A program made the translations under genes and the position numbers. From assembly GCA_000702525.1 (NCBI GenBank), contig JNIN01000001.1, positions 1 to 64,000 on the forward strand: 64,000 nucleotides of DNA. The letters run 5' to 3'. Below are positions 16,666-26,691 of the stretch, piece after piece. The notes beneath the pieces are model-generated. The model was not told the origin of the DNA, did not search any database, and worked only from the letters and a program-made list of their open reading frames with translations. Every line of letters begins with the position of its first letter. The stretch's first letter is position 1. The DNA comes from Lachnospiraceae bacterium AC2012. GTDB lineage: Bacteria > Bacillota > Clostridia > Lachnospirales > Lachnospiraceae.

Positions 16666-17790
16666 ATGAATGACAACAATAGAGTACGTGAAGTAGTGGA
16701 CTTGATTTTGGATGACTACAAGCGTGGTAGAGATATCGATAAGACCGAAGTTTTTAGTCAGCCGGACCAGGACGCCGTGCGTCTGATCACACAGAAATTA
16801 CTTCGCGTTTTATATCCTGGATATTATAGAGATAAGGTTTATAAGAGCTATAATCTCGATAGCAATTTGAATGTTTTGATTGAGGACATCATCTATAATC
16901 TGACAAAGCAGATTGGATTTGTGCTTCAATACCAGAATGAAAATGAGCGTAAGGACCAGTCTTATACACCGGACCGTGCGGGTGTTCGCGCAGGTCATGT
17001 GGGCACCAAGGCAGATGGCGTGAGCGCCGATGAGAGCCGTGCCAGAGAAGGGGAAGAAGAGACACTTCATGTGAAATATCTCTCCGACCGTCGTTGCAGT
17101 GCTGGCGGGAAATGTGAAGTCGATATGTCAGAAGAGGCGGTTACAGCCCGTGCTAGAAATATTGCGATTCGTTTCTTCCAGCAGATTCCAAAGATCCGTG
17201 AATACCTCGATACGGATTTAGAGGCGACTCTGGAAGGCGATCCTGCAGCGTTGAATAAGGACGAGATTATCCTGTCTTATCCTGGTGTTCTTGCGATTAC
17301 CATTAATCGTCTGGCACATGAACTCTATATGTTGAATGTTCCACTCATCCCAAGAATGATGACAGAATATGCGCACAGCCTCACAGGAATCGATATTCAT
17401 CCGGGTGCGACAATCGGGAAATATTTCTTTATTGATCACGGTACCGGCATTGTCATCGGTTCTACGACGGTCATTGGCGAGCATGTGAAAGTATATCAGG
17501 GCGTTACACTTGGTGCGCTTTCTACCAGTGGCGGACAGAGTCTTCGTGGTGTGAAGCGTCATCCAACCATTGAAGACAATGTTACGATTTATTCCGGTGC
17601 TTCCATCCTTGGTGGAGACACGGTGATTGGTGCGAATTCCGTGATTGGTGGTAACTGCTTTATCACGCGTTCTATCCCAACTGGCACAACCGTTACGATT
17701 AAGAATCAGGAATTATCTTATAGAAATGAAAACGGTGAAAAAATCACAGGTGAGGTGGAACAGGATGAAACTTGGTTTTATGTGATTTAA
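16666..17790 (+). CDS. Serine O-acetyltransferase, CysE/EpsC type, with an inserted linker
   Basis: 374 residues, longer than the usual about 310 for this clostridial form. The N-terminal helical domain is interrupted at about 95-155 by a low-complexity stretch ([20 protein letters not shown] and following, with two extra cysteines) before the sequence resumes at [20 protein letters not shown]. The left-handed beta-helix follows ([20 protein letters not shown], then [11 protein letters not shown]). Catalytic His is in DHGTG and the second conserved His in [10 protein letters not shown]. Reaction: L-serine plus acetyl-CoA to O-acetylserine in cysteine synthesis. Its start lies 22 bases after the TPR gene with GAAGGGAG. 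Confidence 0.9.
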   Translation: MNDNNRVREVVDLILDDYKRGRDIDKTEVFSQPDQDAVRLITQKLLRVLYPGYYRDKVYKSYNLDSNLNVLIEDIIYNLTKQIGFVLQYQNENERKDQSYTPDRAGVRAGHVGTKADGVSADESRAREGEEETLHVKYLSDRRCSAGGKCEVDMSEEAVTARARNIAIRFFQQIPKIREYLDTDLEATLEGDPAALNKDEIILSYPGVLAITINRLAHELYMLNVPLIPRMMTEYAHSLTGIDIHPGATIGKYFFIDHGTGIVIGSTTVIGEHVKVYQGVTLGALSTSGGQSLRGVKRHPTIEDNVTIYSGASILGGDTVIGANSVIGGNCFITRSIPTGTTVTIKNQELSYRNENGEKITGEVEQDETWFYVI

Positions 17791-17945
17791 GCTATTGTCA
17801 AATAATTAACAGAATGATATATTGGATAGCGGATGGTATTCGAGAAGAAACTATACCGTTATTAATATCATACGGATAGTACAGATGCAGCATCGGCCTA
17901 TATCGTGAGAATAGGACCACTCACCGCCAGAAAGAAGGTGGTGGC
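17791..17945 (+). promoter_or_regulatory. Structured leader of the pantothenate operon
   Basis: 155 bases with three small hairpins in a row: GGTAT...ATACC (about 17834-17856), CCTAT...ATAGG (about 17897-17915) and CACCGCC...GGTGGTG (about 17920-17943), the last running into the first gene. A regulatory RNA class called the pan motif is known upstream of pantothenate genes in Firmicutes; whether this leader belongs to it cannot be settled by eye. Confidence 0.45.
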
Positions 17946-18842
17946 ATGCGTACAGAAACTGCTATGAATCTCAGGGTTGGTTTTATTGGCGCCGGCAAAG
18001 TCGGCACAAGCCTAGGTAAGCATTTTACCGAACATGGTATCCCGGTTTCGGGCTACTACAGTCGGACGGAACAGTCCGCACGAGAATCAGCAACTTTTAC
18101 GAAAACAAATTATTATAAAAACTTAGAGGATATAATCACGGCGAGTGATGTCTTATTCCTCACGGTTTCGGATCGAGTGATTGCTAAGATATGGCAGGAT
18201 ATCAAGCCATATCTTAAAGACAATCCGAAGCTGGTGTGTCACTGTAGTGGGGCACTGACCTCACATATCTTTTCAGGAATAGAAGATACCGGATCTTACG
18301 GGTTTTCTGTCCATCCACTCCTGGCCGTATCAAGTCGATACGATTCTTACCAGGAAATTTCAAAAGCGTTATTTACAATTGAATCAGATGCGAAGGAGCA
18401 AGTGCGTATTTTAGTAGAGTTATTGGAATCTACGGGTATTCAGGTACAGCTGCTTCAGGCGGATCAGAAAGTGCGTTATCACAGTGCCGCTGTGATGTCG
18501 AGTAACCTGATGGTTGGCTTGATTCACGGAGCAGAGCAGGTGTTACAATCCATTGGTTTTAGTGAGGAAAATGCGCACCAGGCAATCGCACCACTTCTCA
18601 GTTTGAATGCGAAAAGTATTGCGGAACAAGGGTGCATGGAGGCGTTAACCGGACCTGTGGAAAGAAATGATGTCGCTACGGTAAAAGCGGAAATGGACGA
18701 GCTAAAGGGGCTCGATCATGATTTTGGGGAGATTTACAGGCTTTTATCCAAGCAGGCAGCAGAGGTCGCCGAGGCGAAACATCTGGATCGAAATTATTCG
18801 AAGTTAAATATCGTTTTAGAAGAACATTTGGGAAATATATAG
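17946..18842 (+). CDS. DUF2520 Rossmann reductase, probable ketopantoate reductase (PanG type)
   Basis: 298 residues. N-terminal NAD(P)-binding Rossmann fold with GFIGAGKVGTSLGKHF (about 12-27), then the DUF2520 helical domain with HPLLAVSSRYDSYQEISKAL (about 124-143) and HSAAVMSSNLMVGL near 179-192. It heads an operon with panB, panC and panD and no classical panE is seen in the window. Known: a DUF2520-type enzyme (PanG) reduces 2-ketopantoate in Francisella and some Firmicutes. Position and fold together make this the likely missing step. GGTGGTGG precedes the ATG; MNLRVGFIGA nine codons in is an alternative start. Confidence 0.75.
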   Translation: MRTETAMNLRVGFIGAGKVGTSLGKHFTEHGIPVSGYYSRTEQSARESATFTKTNYYKNLEDIITASDVLFLTVSDRVIAKIWQDIKPYLKDNPKLVCHCSGALTSHIFSGIEDTGSYGFSVHPLLAVSSRYDSYQEISKALFTIESDAKEQVRILVELLESTGIQVQLLQADQKVRYHSAAVMSSNLMVGLIHGAEQVLQSIGFSEENAHQAIAPLLSLNAKSIAEQGCMEALTGPVERNDVATVKAEMDELKGLDHDFGEIYRLLSKQAAEVAEAKHLDRNYSKLNIVLEEHLGNI

Positions 18843-18866
18843 ATATGTAAGGAGAGGACAAAGAAT

Positions 18867-19703
18867 ATGAAAAACACAGTAACAACATTACAGAAGCAGA
18901 AGGAAGAAGGAAAGAAGATCTCGATGCTGACATGCTATGACTATACGACAGCATGTCTTATGGAAAAGGCTGGAATCAATGCGATTTTAGTAGGAGACTC
19001 CCTCGGAATGACCATGATGGGATATGACGATACACTCCCAGTTACGATGGAAGACATGATTCATCATACGGCATGTGTTGCACGCGGACTGAAGGATGTA
19101 TTTCTTGTAGCAGATATGCCATTTCTTTCTTACCAGACTTCGGACTATGATGCGGTAAAGAATGCCGGAAGATTGATTAAGGAAGGTCATGCACAGGCCG
19201 TGAAGCTCGAGGGCGGAGCTTCTGTATGTCGCCAGATTGAAGCAATCACAAAGGCGGATATCCCGGTTGTTGCACATATCGGTTTGACACCACAGTCCAT
19301 CAATGCCTTTGGTGGATTCAAGGTACAGGGGAAAAATGAAGAGAGAGCTCGTCAGTTAATTGAGGATGCGAAGGCGGTTGAGGCAGCAGGTGCATTTATG
19401 GTAACACTCGAATGTGTTCCTGCAAAACTTGCAGACTTAATCACAAAGGAATTACACATCCCAACGATTGGTATTGGAGCTTCTGCAGGATGTGACGGAC
19501 AGGTATTGGTATATCAGGATATGCTCAATATGTTTGATGGATTAAAGCCAAAATTCGTAAAGCATTATGCCAATATTGGAGAAGAAATGGTCAATGCGTT
19601 CCGCGCTTATGATGAGGATGTGAAGGCTATGAGCTTCCCGGAAGCAGAGCATACATTTAAGATTGACGAAGAATTAATGGAGAAGTTAAGTAGAGAGGCA
19701 TAG
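18867..19703 (+). CDS. panB: 3-methyl-2-oxobutanoate hydroxymethyltransferase
   Basis: 278 residues, standard length. Transfers a hydroxymethyl group from methylene-THF to 2-oxoisovalerate to give ketopantoate, the first committed step of pantothenate synthesis. Seen: [20 protein letters not shown] at the N-terminus, [20 protein letters not shown] with the metal-binding Asp (about 45-64), KLEGG near 111-115, and [19 protein letters not shown] near 134-152. GGAGAGG is upstream. It lies 24 bases after the reductase gene, so it is the second gene of the operon. Confidence 0.97.
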   Translation: MKNTVTTLQKQKEEGKKISMLTCYDYTTACLMEKAGINAILVGDSLGMTMMGYDDTLPVTMEDMIHHTACVARGLKDVFLVADMPFLSYQTSDYDAVKNAGRLIKEGHAQAVKLEGGASVCRQIEAITKADIPVVAHIGLTPQSINAFGGFKVQGKNEERARQLIEDAKAVEAAGAFMVTLECVPAKLADLITKELHIPTIGIGASAGCDGQVLVYQDMLNMFDGLKPKFVKHYANIGEEMVNAFRAYDEDVKAMSFPEAEHTFKIDEELMEKLSREA

Positions 19704-19714
19704 GGTTTAGACAA

Positions 19715-20557
19715 ATGATTAGAACAGAGAAAATCAAGGAAGTAAAGGAATGCGTCAAAGCATGGAAGAAGGAAGGCAAGACGATTGGACTTGTTCCTAC
19801 GATGGGATATCTGCATGAGGGACATGCAAGCCTGATTAAGAAGGCGAGAGAGGAGAATGATATCGTTATCGTTTCCGACTTTGTAAATCCGATTCAGTTT
19901 GGACCAAAGGAAGATTTGGCAACTTATCCTAGAGATTTTGAAGCGGATTGTGCACTTTGCGAATCCATCGGTGCAGATTTAATCTTCCATCCGGAGCCGG
20001 AGGAGATGTATGCGCCTGACTTCTGTACACATGTTGGTGTGGCTACCTTATCAGAGCACCTTTGTGGCGCAAGAAGACCGGTTCATTTCAATGGTGTTTG
20101 CACAGTTGTTACAAAGCTCTTTATGATTTCACAGGCAGACCGAGCTTACTTCGGACAGAAAGATGCGCAGCAGCTTGCCATCGTTCGCCGCATGGTTCGT
20201 GACTTGAATTACAATATTGAAATCATTGGCTGTCCAATCGTAAGAGAAGAGGATGGACTGGCAAAGAGTTCTAGAAATACATACTTAAATCCTATGGAGA
20301 GAAAGGCTGCCGTTGTATTGCATCAGGCGCTTACCGAAGCAGAGGCGAAAATCCGCGCTGGGGAGACGGATGCCGCTGAAGTCCGCCGTATCATTTCCAA
20401 TATCATCGAGGACGAACCACTGGCAAGAATTGATTATGTGGAAGTTGTGGATTGGAATGAGTTACAGCCAATCGAGAAGATCGATGGACCGGTACTGGTT
20501 GCCATCGCAGTATTTATTGGAAAAGTCAGATTGATTGATAACTTTATTGTGGAATAG
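19715..20557 (+). CDS. panC: Pantothenate synthetase
   Basis: 280 residues. Joins pantoate and beta-alanine with ATP. Seen: the nucleotide-binding HIGH-like region VPTMGYLHEGHASLIKKAR (about 27-45), FVNPIQFGPKEDLATYPRDF (about 57-76), ACGARRPVHF-type CGARRPVHFNGVCTVVTKLF near 119-138, FGQKDAQQL near 146-154 and KSSRNTYLNP near 184-193 (KMSKS-like). It begins 11 bases after panB. Confidence 0.97.
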   Translation: MIRTEKIKEVKECVKAWKKEGKTIGLVPTMGYLHEGHASLIKKAREENDIVIVSDFVNPIQFGPKEDLATYPRDFEADCALCESIGADLIFHPEPEEMYAPDFCTHVGVATLSEHLCGARRPVHFNGVCTVVTKLFMISQADRAYFGQKDAQQLAIVRRMVRDLNYNIEIIGCPIVREEDGLAKSSRNTYLNPMERKAAVVLHQALTEAEAKIRAGETDAAEVRRIISNIIEDEPLARIDYVEVVDWNELQPIEKIDGPVLVAIAVFIGKVRLIDNFIVE

Positions 20558-20566
20558 GAGATAGAC

Positions 20567-20956
20567 ATGTATTTAGAAATGTTAAAGGGCAAAATTCATA
20601 GAGCGACGGTGACACAGGCAGAACTGGATTATGTGGGTTCGATTACTGTGGATACAGAGCTTTTGAAGGCTGCAAATATTCGCGAATATGAGAAGGTTCA
20701 GATCGTTGATGTGGAGAATGGGCAGCGATTTGAGACATATACAATCGCCGGTGAGCCGGGTTCAGGTATGATTTGTCTGAATGGTGCGGCTGCCAGATGC
20801 GTAAGCGTGGGCGACCATGTGATTATTATGTGCTATGCAAATCTGTCCGAGGAAGAGGCAGATACACATAAGCCTAGCGTGGTATTTGTGGATGAGGATA
20901 ATCATATTGTCAGAAAGACAAACTACGAGAAGCACGGAAGACTTGCGGATATGTAA
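20567..20956 (+). CDS. panD: Aspartate 1-decarboxylase precursor
   Basis: 129 residues. Pyruvoyl enzyme that makes beta-alanine from aspartate for PanC. The self-cleavage site is visible as YVGSITVD with Gly24-Ser25; Ser25 becomes the pyruvoyl group. Lys9 in [12 protein letters not shown] is the conserved active-site lysine. GGAGATAGAC precedes the ATG, nine bases after panC. Confidence 0.97.
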   Translation: MYLEMLKGKIHRATVTQAELDYVGSITVDTELLKAANIREYEKVQIVDVENGQRFETYTIAGEPGSGMICLNGAAARCVSVGDHVIIMCYANLSEEEADTHKPSVVFVDEDNHIVRKTNYEKHGRLADM

Positions 20957-20973
20957 ATAAGGAGTGGGAAGCG

Positions 20974-22215
20974 ATGTTAAAGGATAAGACCGTAGTATTG
21001 GGGATAACGGGTTCGATTGCTGCATATAAGATAGCAAATCTTGCGTCTATGCTGGTGAAACAGCATGCGGATGTACATGTGATTATGACGAAGAATGCGA
21101 CTAATTTCATTCATCCAATTACATTTGAGACATTGACAGGAAATAAATGCCTGGTGGAAACCTTTGATCGGAATTTTGAGTTTCAGGTGGAACACGTGTC
21201 TCTTGGGGAGAGAGCAGATGTTATGTTAATTGCGCCTGCAAGTGCGAATGTAATTGCAAAACTTGCACATGGGATTGCTGATGATATGCTTACAACTACG
21301 GCTTTGGCTATGACAGCGCCTATATTAGTTTCACCGGCGATGAATACGCATATGTATGAAAAGAAGATTACTCAAGAAAATATCGAGAAGTTACGTGATC
21401 TCGATATGCGTATCATCGAGCCGGCAAATGGTTATCTGGCATGCGGAACAACGGGGGTTGGGAAGATGCCGGAACCAGAGGTGCTTTTGGACGCAATCTA
21501 TGGGGAGATTTTACGTCCGAAGACACTTGGGGGGAAGAAGATCGTGATTACGGCTGGACCAACACAGGAAGCGATTGATCCAGTACGTTATATAACCAAT
21601 CATTCCACGGGAAAGATGGGATATGCACTTGCCAGACAGGCGCGTTACATGGGAGCCGACGTGACACTTGTGAGTGGACCGACGGCATTGGAACCACCGG
21701 CTGGAGTGACATTTGTTCCGGTGGTTAGTGCGAAAGAGATGTATCAGGAAGTGACAGCGCGAACGGCTGAAGATTGCGATGCAGTCATTATGTCCGCCGC
21801 AGTGGCGGACTACCGACCAACCAGGATTGCAGAGGAGAAGATTAAGAAAAGTGGCGATGCGGCTGTGATCGAGCTGGAACGAACGGATGATATCCTGGCA
21901 TCTCTTGGGCAGCAGGAGCGGGTGCCTCGTGTAAATGGGAAGAAAACTTTTCTGTGCGGTTTTTCTATGGAAACAGAAAATATGCTGGAGAATTCCAAGA
22001 AGAAGCTTGCGAAGAAGAATCTCGATATGATTGTTGCGAATAATCTAAAGACCGCGGGGGCTGGTTTCGGAGTAGATACGAATGTCGTGACATTGATTTC
22101 CAGAGATTCGGATATAGAAAATGGGGGAGAGGAAGTTCGCGTAGAAGAGCTCCCGATTTTATCAAAAGAAGAAGTAGCTTATGAGATTCTTCGAAGAATC
22201 GCAAAGAACATCTAG
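20974..22215 (+). CDS. coaBC: Bifunctional phosphopantothenoylcysteine decarboxylase/phosphopantothenate--cysteine ligase
   Basis: 413 residues, two domains. CoaC flavoprotein (1-190): VVLGITGSIAAYKIANLASM, PASANVIAKLAHGIADDMLT (about 88-107), PAMNTHMY near 118-125 and the substrate flap Cys in GYLACGTTGVGKMPEPE. CoaB (191-413): ITAGPTQEAIDPVRYITNHS with the NTP site, and KAKKNL-type KKLAKKNLDMIVANNLKTAG near 344-363. It converts 4'-phosphopantothenate to 4'-phosphopantetheine, so the operon runs from ketopantoate formation well into CoA synthesis. AAGGAG is upstream, 17 bases after panD; a terminator follows. Confidence 0.96.
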   Translation: MLKDKTVVLGITGSIAAYKIANLASMLVKQHADVHVIMTKNATNFIHPITFETLTGNKCLVETFDRNFEFQVEHVSLGERADVMLIAPASANVIAKLAHGIADDMLTTTALAMTAPILVSPAMNTHMYEKKITQENIEKLRDLDMRIIEPANGYLACGTTGVGKMPEPEVLLDAIYGEILRPKTLGGKKIVITAGPTQEAIDPVRYITNHSTGKMGYALARQARYMGADVTLVSGPTALEPPAGVTFVPVVSAKEMYQEVTARTAEDCDAVIMSAAVADYRPTRIAEEKIKKSGDAAVIELERTDDILASLGQQERVPRVNGKKTFLCGFSMETENMLENSKKKLAKKNLDMIVANNLKTAGAGFGVDTNVVTLISRDSDIENGGEEVRVEELPILSKEEVAYEILRRIAKNI

Positions 22216-22221
22216 TAGAGC

Positions 22222-22248
22222 AGAGGAGCGCTGAGGCGCTCCTCTTTT
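22222..22248 (+). terminator. Terminator of the pantothenate/CoA operon
   Basis: Perfect arms AGAGGAGCGC and GCGCTCCTCT around TGAG, followed by TTT. Confidence 0.85.
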
Positions 22249-22381
22249 GTATTGTGAGACCAAAAATAAAATTATTATTAAAAATTGTCAGAATTGCAAG
22301 AAAACAAATGTAAAAACTTTAAAAATATAGATAAGTTTGCTATATTAAGGTTGTATATGTATCGGCTATGGGGAGTTTTTT

Positions 22382-25300
22382 ATGAGTATGAAGAATCGCA
22401 TTTTTACAGATGAAAAGAATAATCAGAATTTCATCAGAAATGGCTTAAATGCTATGCCTGGGGGATTTTTTATATATCGTGCAGATGAATCAGAGGAGAT
22501 TCTTTATGCCAATCCGGAAGTGTTGGAACTCTTTGATTGTGAAACCGAGGAGGAATTTATGTCACTTACGGGAGGGTGCTTCCCTGGACTTGTTTTTCCG
22601 GACGATCTGGAAGAGGTTCAGAGAAGTATTGATGATCAGATTTCCTCTGGTTTTGATCAGGTAAATCATCGCATCAAGACGAGAAAAGGTCGCGTTTTTA
22701 TGGTAGAGGACTATGGACGTCTGGTGAAAGACCCGGAGATGGGTCCTCTTTATTATGTCTTTATTGCGCCTGAGAAGACGAAACAGGATCTTCTGACAGG
22801 CCTTCTTAATATGAATTACTTTATTAAAGTTTCCAAAGAAGAATTGAAGAAACAATACGATATGGGAAACCGTCCAGTGATTATCAGTTTTAATCTGTCT
22901 GGCATGAAACGTTTCAATACGAAGTACGGTCGCAAGGAGGGGGACCGTCTTTTGGTTGCGTTTGCAGATATTTTGAAACAACGCTTTGGATTGATGAGAT
23001 GCTCTCGTTTCGGGGAAGACCATTTCTATGCCTATATCAATACAGATAATATCGAGTCGGAATTGAATGGACTTATGGTGGAACTTCATGAGGTAAATGA
23101 GGGACGTACCTTACCGGTCAAAATCGGTATCACCACCTATGATCCACAGATTAGTATTGCAGAAGTTTGCGACAGGGCAAAGATTGCTTGTGACTCCTTG
23201 CGAAAGTCTTCCTATGGCTCAAGTTACAAGTGGTTTGATGATGGAATGCTTGAGAAATATAATATCGAGCAGCATATTTTAGAGAATATTGATCGCGCAC
23301 TGTCACTGCAGTGGATTCATGTATTTTTTCAGCCGGTTGTGCGTGCGCTATCCGGTAAGGTTTGTAGTGTGGAAGCACTGGCAAGATGGAATGATCCGGA
23401 ACTGGGAATGATTAGTCCGGGGGTATTTGTTCCGCTTTTGGAAGAATATGGATTATCTTATAAACTGGATTTTTATATCGCAAATCGAGTGGCTGAAATT
23501 ATGGCGCGAAGAATGCGAGATGGCGAAGTCGTAGTGCCGGTATCCATCAATTTGTCACGTGTGGATTTTGAGGCTGTTGACCCGGTGGAACAGATGATTC
23601 GTATTGCAGATGATCATGGTGTGAGACGAAGTCTGTTTGTCATAGAGATTACGGAATCTGCATTGATTGATGATGACGGTGTGATTAAGAGCGCTATTAA
23701 GCGTTTTCATGAAGAGGGATTCGAAGTCTGGATGGACGATTTCGGCTCCGGTTTCTCATCGTTAAATGTCCTGAAGGACTATGATTTTGATGAGATTAAA
23801 CTGGATATGATTTTCATGAAGGGACTGGGACAGAGGTCGAAGGATATTATCACATCAACGGTTCAGATGGCAAAGAAGCTGGGAATTCACACTTTGGCAG
23901 AAGGTGTGGAGACGGTGGAGCAGTTGTATTTCCTGAAGCAGATTGGATGTGAGAAGATTCAGGGATATTACTATGGTCGTCCAATGCTTCCGGCAGAAGT
24001 GGCGGAGCATATGAGAATCAATGGATTAGAGGTAGAATCTCGTGAGATGTCTGCTTTTTATTCCAAAGCGGGACTGGTGGATGTGATTTCGGATAAATCC
24101 AATGGTTTATTCCTGTATGATGGAGAGCGATTTGATATCCTTTATTTAAATAAGATTTATGAGGATTTGATTCATCGACCAGGGCTTACGAATCAGGAAG
24201 TGATCGATCGTGAGATGAATAATCCGAATTCGGATTTGCGGAAGCGTTTTATGATGTTGGCTACGAAAGCGAGACAGACGAAGAAGGAAGAGCATATGTC
24301 CTTTACGAGTGCAGGGGATTATTATCATCTGACATTCAAGGTGGTTGCGACGAGTCGTCTGGCAGTGGTTTTGCAGGCTTCCTTAGATAAGATTTCGGTA
24401 GATGATCGAGAGAATGCAAATATGATGGAGAAGGCAGTGCGAAATCTGATTTCTGTCTATGATTCCATTTATTTATATGATATTGAGCAGGATTCGCGGA
24501 CCGTAATCATTTCAAATATTGTCGATGAAAAAGCGGGCGATGTAATCTATGGCTTGGAAGCTTTTTATGAAAGTGAAAAGCAGTATCGAATCTTCCATCC
24601 GGATGATTTAGAGAAGATTCGGAAGCTGCGGTCACCGAAATATATCAAAGAGAAATTAAATGTTTCCGGAAGAGGTTCTTTTGGCGGTATTTATCGTGTA
24701 AAGAATGAGGACGGCAGTTATACCTGGACGGAGATTCGTATTATTGCCATTCCGGAGACGAATCAGAATTCGTATCTTCTGTGTCTATCTCCTTCGGAAT
24801 TGGAGGATATGGAAGAGAAGGATAGGATTGTAGATATTGTTTCCAAATACATGAATAGTGATGCTCCGGTGGAAACTGTCTATATGGATGAAGAAAGGTC
24901 AATGACGGATGGGGACTTCCTGAAAGCATTGATTCGAGATTCCAGTATCAAATTCTTCTGGAAGGATAAGAATCGTCGTTTCCTTGGCGCTAGTAATGCG
25001 TTTTTGGCATATTACGGTTTTTCTTCCATCGATGAGATTTTGGGCAAGACAGATGAGGAGATTGGATGGCATGTCGAAGATGATACCTTCAAGAATTATG
25101 AAGAAGAGATTTTGAAGAAAGGCAAGGTGATTGATAGCGCGTTAGGTCAGAATGTGCTTGGCGGTACGGCTCGTGGCATCTCCGCTTCGAAGTTCCCGAT
25201 TTATCACAATAATAAGATCTGTGGTTTGATGGGTTACTTCTTTGATGTGGAGCAGGATATCGTTTCCAAGGAGGATCTTATGACGGAAACGATGACGGAT

Positions 25301-26638
25301 CCGGTTACGGGATTCTTGAATATTAAGGGTATTATGCAGTCTGTGCTGTCCTATGATGATATTTATCGAACGGGACATCAGGATTATATCTATATTAATA
25401 TTGAAGTTACAACGTACGACCATGTTAAGGCAGATTACGGGGAAGAGGTTGCAAACCATCTGCTTCGTAAAGTCGGGGAATTAATTGCAAAGCACTTTGA
25501 GATTGGAGCGATGATTGGAAGAGCGCTCAGTAATCATTTCATGATCTGCTCAAAAGAGGTTGAGGATGAAATCATTCTGGAGAAATTGGAGAAATTACGT
25601 GAAGATGTAAAGCAGATTCGAGAAGTGGATGAGCGTGCATGCCAGGTGGATATCACCTATGGTATGGCAAAGGGCTCCGAACGACATACGGTACAGGATG
25701 TGGTTTATCTAACAAGAGAACGACAGAATGCCATTAATGGAGAGAGGGAAAAGGAGGATATCCTAGAAATATTACCGGACGTCTATCGAGACTTCCCGAT
25801 TCCATATTTCATCAATCGGTTGAAAAAGGGCGAAATACCAGAGCAGGATGACTACGAATTTATATATGTCAACCAGAAATTCTGTGAGCTTTCTGGTCGA
25901 AGCAAAGAAGAGTTGATTGGACATGGATATTACGAATGCTTCCCATTTTCCGGTGAGAAGTGGAAGGATTTCTGTAAACAGGTGATTCAGGGTGGATTTG
26001 CCCGAGGTAGAGCTTATGTAAGTTCTATTGGTCAATGGATGGAATATATTATGGCTCCTGTTACGAGCCCGGGTTGTTTTATTACTATTTTACTGGCTGA
26101 TGTTGAGAAGAAATTCCGAGAGAGACTGCAAACGGGGCATGCTACGGATGAATTGATTATTCGAATTGCACAGACGCTGGCTGGCGAGAATGATCGCGTT
26201 CTCGCTGTGCGAAAAGCACTGGAGAAGCTGGGACGTGCAATGGAATCAGATCGTATGTATGCGTTACTTATGGAGGATAGCGAAGCTGCTTTCGTGGAAG
26301 AATGGTGTGCGGATGGTGTAAGTCCATTTAAAGAAGTCTTCCTGGAACGCGGGGAGAAGGATAGAACCGCATGGAGGAATGTGATGGAAGGAAGAGGAAT
26401 CGCTTCCTTTGATAACATTTCGAATCTGAAGGAAATGTATCCGGAACTTTATCATCTTGCTAAGATGCGAGACGCAAAGAGTTTCATGTTGGCACCAATT
26501 CGAGATAATGATGGCGAGTTAATTGGTTGCCTGGGTGTAGATAATTATAATCCGGAGAAGACACTCGATAATAAGAGGCTGATGGAGATTAGTTCCTTCT
26601 TTGTTTCGGTTCGTTTGCTTGTGGATCTGCTTAAGTAG
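22382..26638 (+). CDS. Large multidomain c-di-GMP protein: PAS, degenerate GGDEF, EAL, PAS repeats, second degenerate GGDEF, PAS, GAF
   Basis: 1418 residues, no membrane segments. Order: PAS (about 15-125); GGDEF-like domain with RFGEDHF in place of GGDEF (about 140-285); a complete EAL domain (about 300-545) with EALARW, SINLSR, EITESA, DDFGSGFSS, IKLD, AEGVET and QGYYYGRP, so all metal and catalytic positions look present; two or three PAS-like domains (about 570-950); a second GGDEF-like domain with RALSNHF (about 970-1110); a PAS (about 1140-1230) and a C-terminal GAF (about 1250-1410). Inferred: a cytoplasmic c-di-GMP phosphodiesterase gated by several sensors. GGGGAG lies before the ATG. 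Confidence 0.88.
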   Translation: MSMKNRIFTDEKNNQNFIRNGLNAMPGGFFIYRADESEEILYANPEVLELFDCETEEEFMSLTGGCFPGLVFPDDLEEVQRSIDDQISSGFDQVNHRIKTRKGRVFMVEDYGRLVKDPEMGPLYYVFIAPEKTKQDLLTGLLNMNYFIKVSKEELKKQYDMGNRPVIISFNLSGMKRFNTKYGRKEGDRLLVAFADILKQRFGLMRCSRFGEDHFYAYINTDNIESELNGLMVELHEVNEGRTLPVKIGITTYDPQISIAEVCDRAKIACDSLRKSSYGSSYKWFDDGMLEKYNIEQHILENIDRALSLQWIHVFFQPVVRALSGKVCSVEALARWNDPELGMISPGVFVPLLEEYGLSYKLDFYIANRVAEIMARRMRDGEVVVPVSINLSRVDFEAVDPVEQMIRIADDHGVRRSLFVIEITESALIDDDGVIKSAIKRFHEEGFEVWMDDFGSGFSSLNVLKDYDFDEIKLDMIFMKGLGQRSKDIITSTVQMAKKLGIHTLAEGVETVEQLYFLKQIGCEKIQGYYYGRPMLPAEVAEHMRINGLEVESREMSAFYSKAGLVDVISDKSNGLFLYDGERFDILYLNKIYEDLIHRPGLTNQEVIDREMNNPNSDLRKRFMMLATKARQTKKEEHMSFTSAGDYYHLTFKVVATSRLAVVLQASLDKISVDDRENANMMEKAVRNLISVYDSIYLYDIEQDSRTVIISNIVDEKAGDVIYGLEAFYESEKQYRIFHPDDLEKIRKLRSPKYIKEKLNVSGRGSFGGIYRVKNEDGSYTWTEIRIIAIPETNQNSYLLCLSPSELEDMEEKDRIVDIVSKYMNSDAPVETVYMDEERSMTDGDFLKALIRDSSIKFFWKDKNRRFLGASNAFLAYYGFSSIDEILGKTDEEIGWHVEDDTFKNYEEEILKKGKVIDSALGQNVLGGTARGISASKFPIYHNNKICGLMGYFFDVEQDIVSKEDLMTETMTDPVTGFLNIKGIMQSVLSYDDIYRTGHQDYIYINIEVTTYDHVKADYGEEVANHLLRKVGELIAKHFEIGAMIGRALSNHFMICSKEVEDEIILEKLEKLREDVKQIREVDERACQVDITYGMAKGSERHTVQDVVYLTRERQNAINGEREKEDILEILPDVYRDFPIPYFINRLKKGEIPEQDDYEFIYVNQKFCELSGRSKEELIGHGYYECFPFSGEKWKDFCKQVIQGGFARGRAYVSSIGQWMEYIMAPVTSPGCFITILLADVEKKFRERLQTGHATDELIIRIAQTLAGENDRVLAVRKALEKLGRAMESDRMYALLMEDSEAAFVEEWCADGVSPFKEVFLERGEKDRTAWRNVMEGRGIASFDNISNLKEMYPELYHLAKMRDAKSFMLAPIRDNDGELIGCLGVDNYNPEKTLDNKRLMEISSFFVSVRLLVDLLK

Positions 26639-26691
26639 TGTATAATTGTGTAGAAATAGTAGCTGTTTTTGCATGATTTTGGAGGCAGAAA

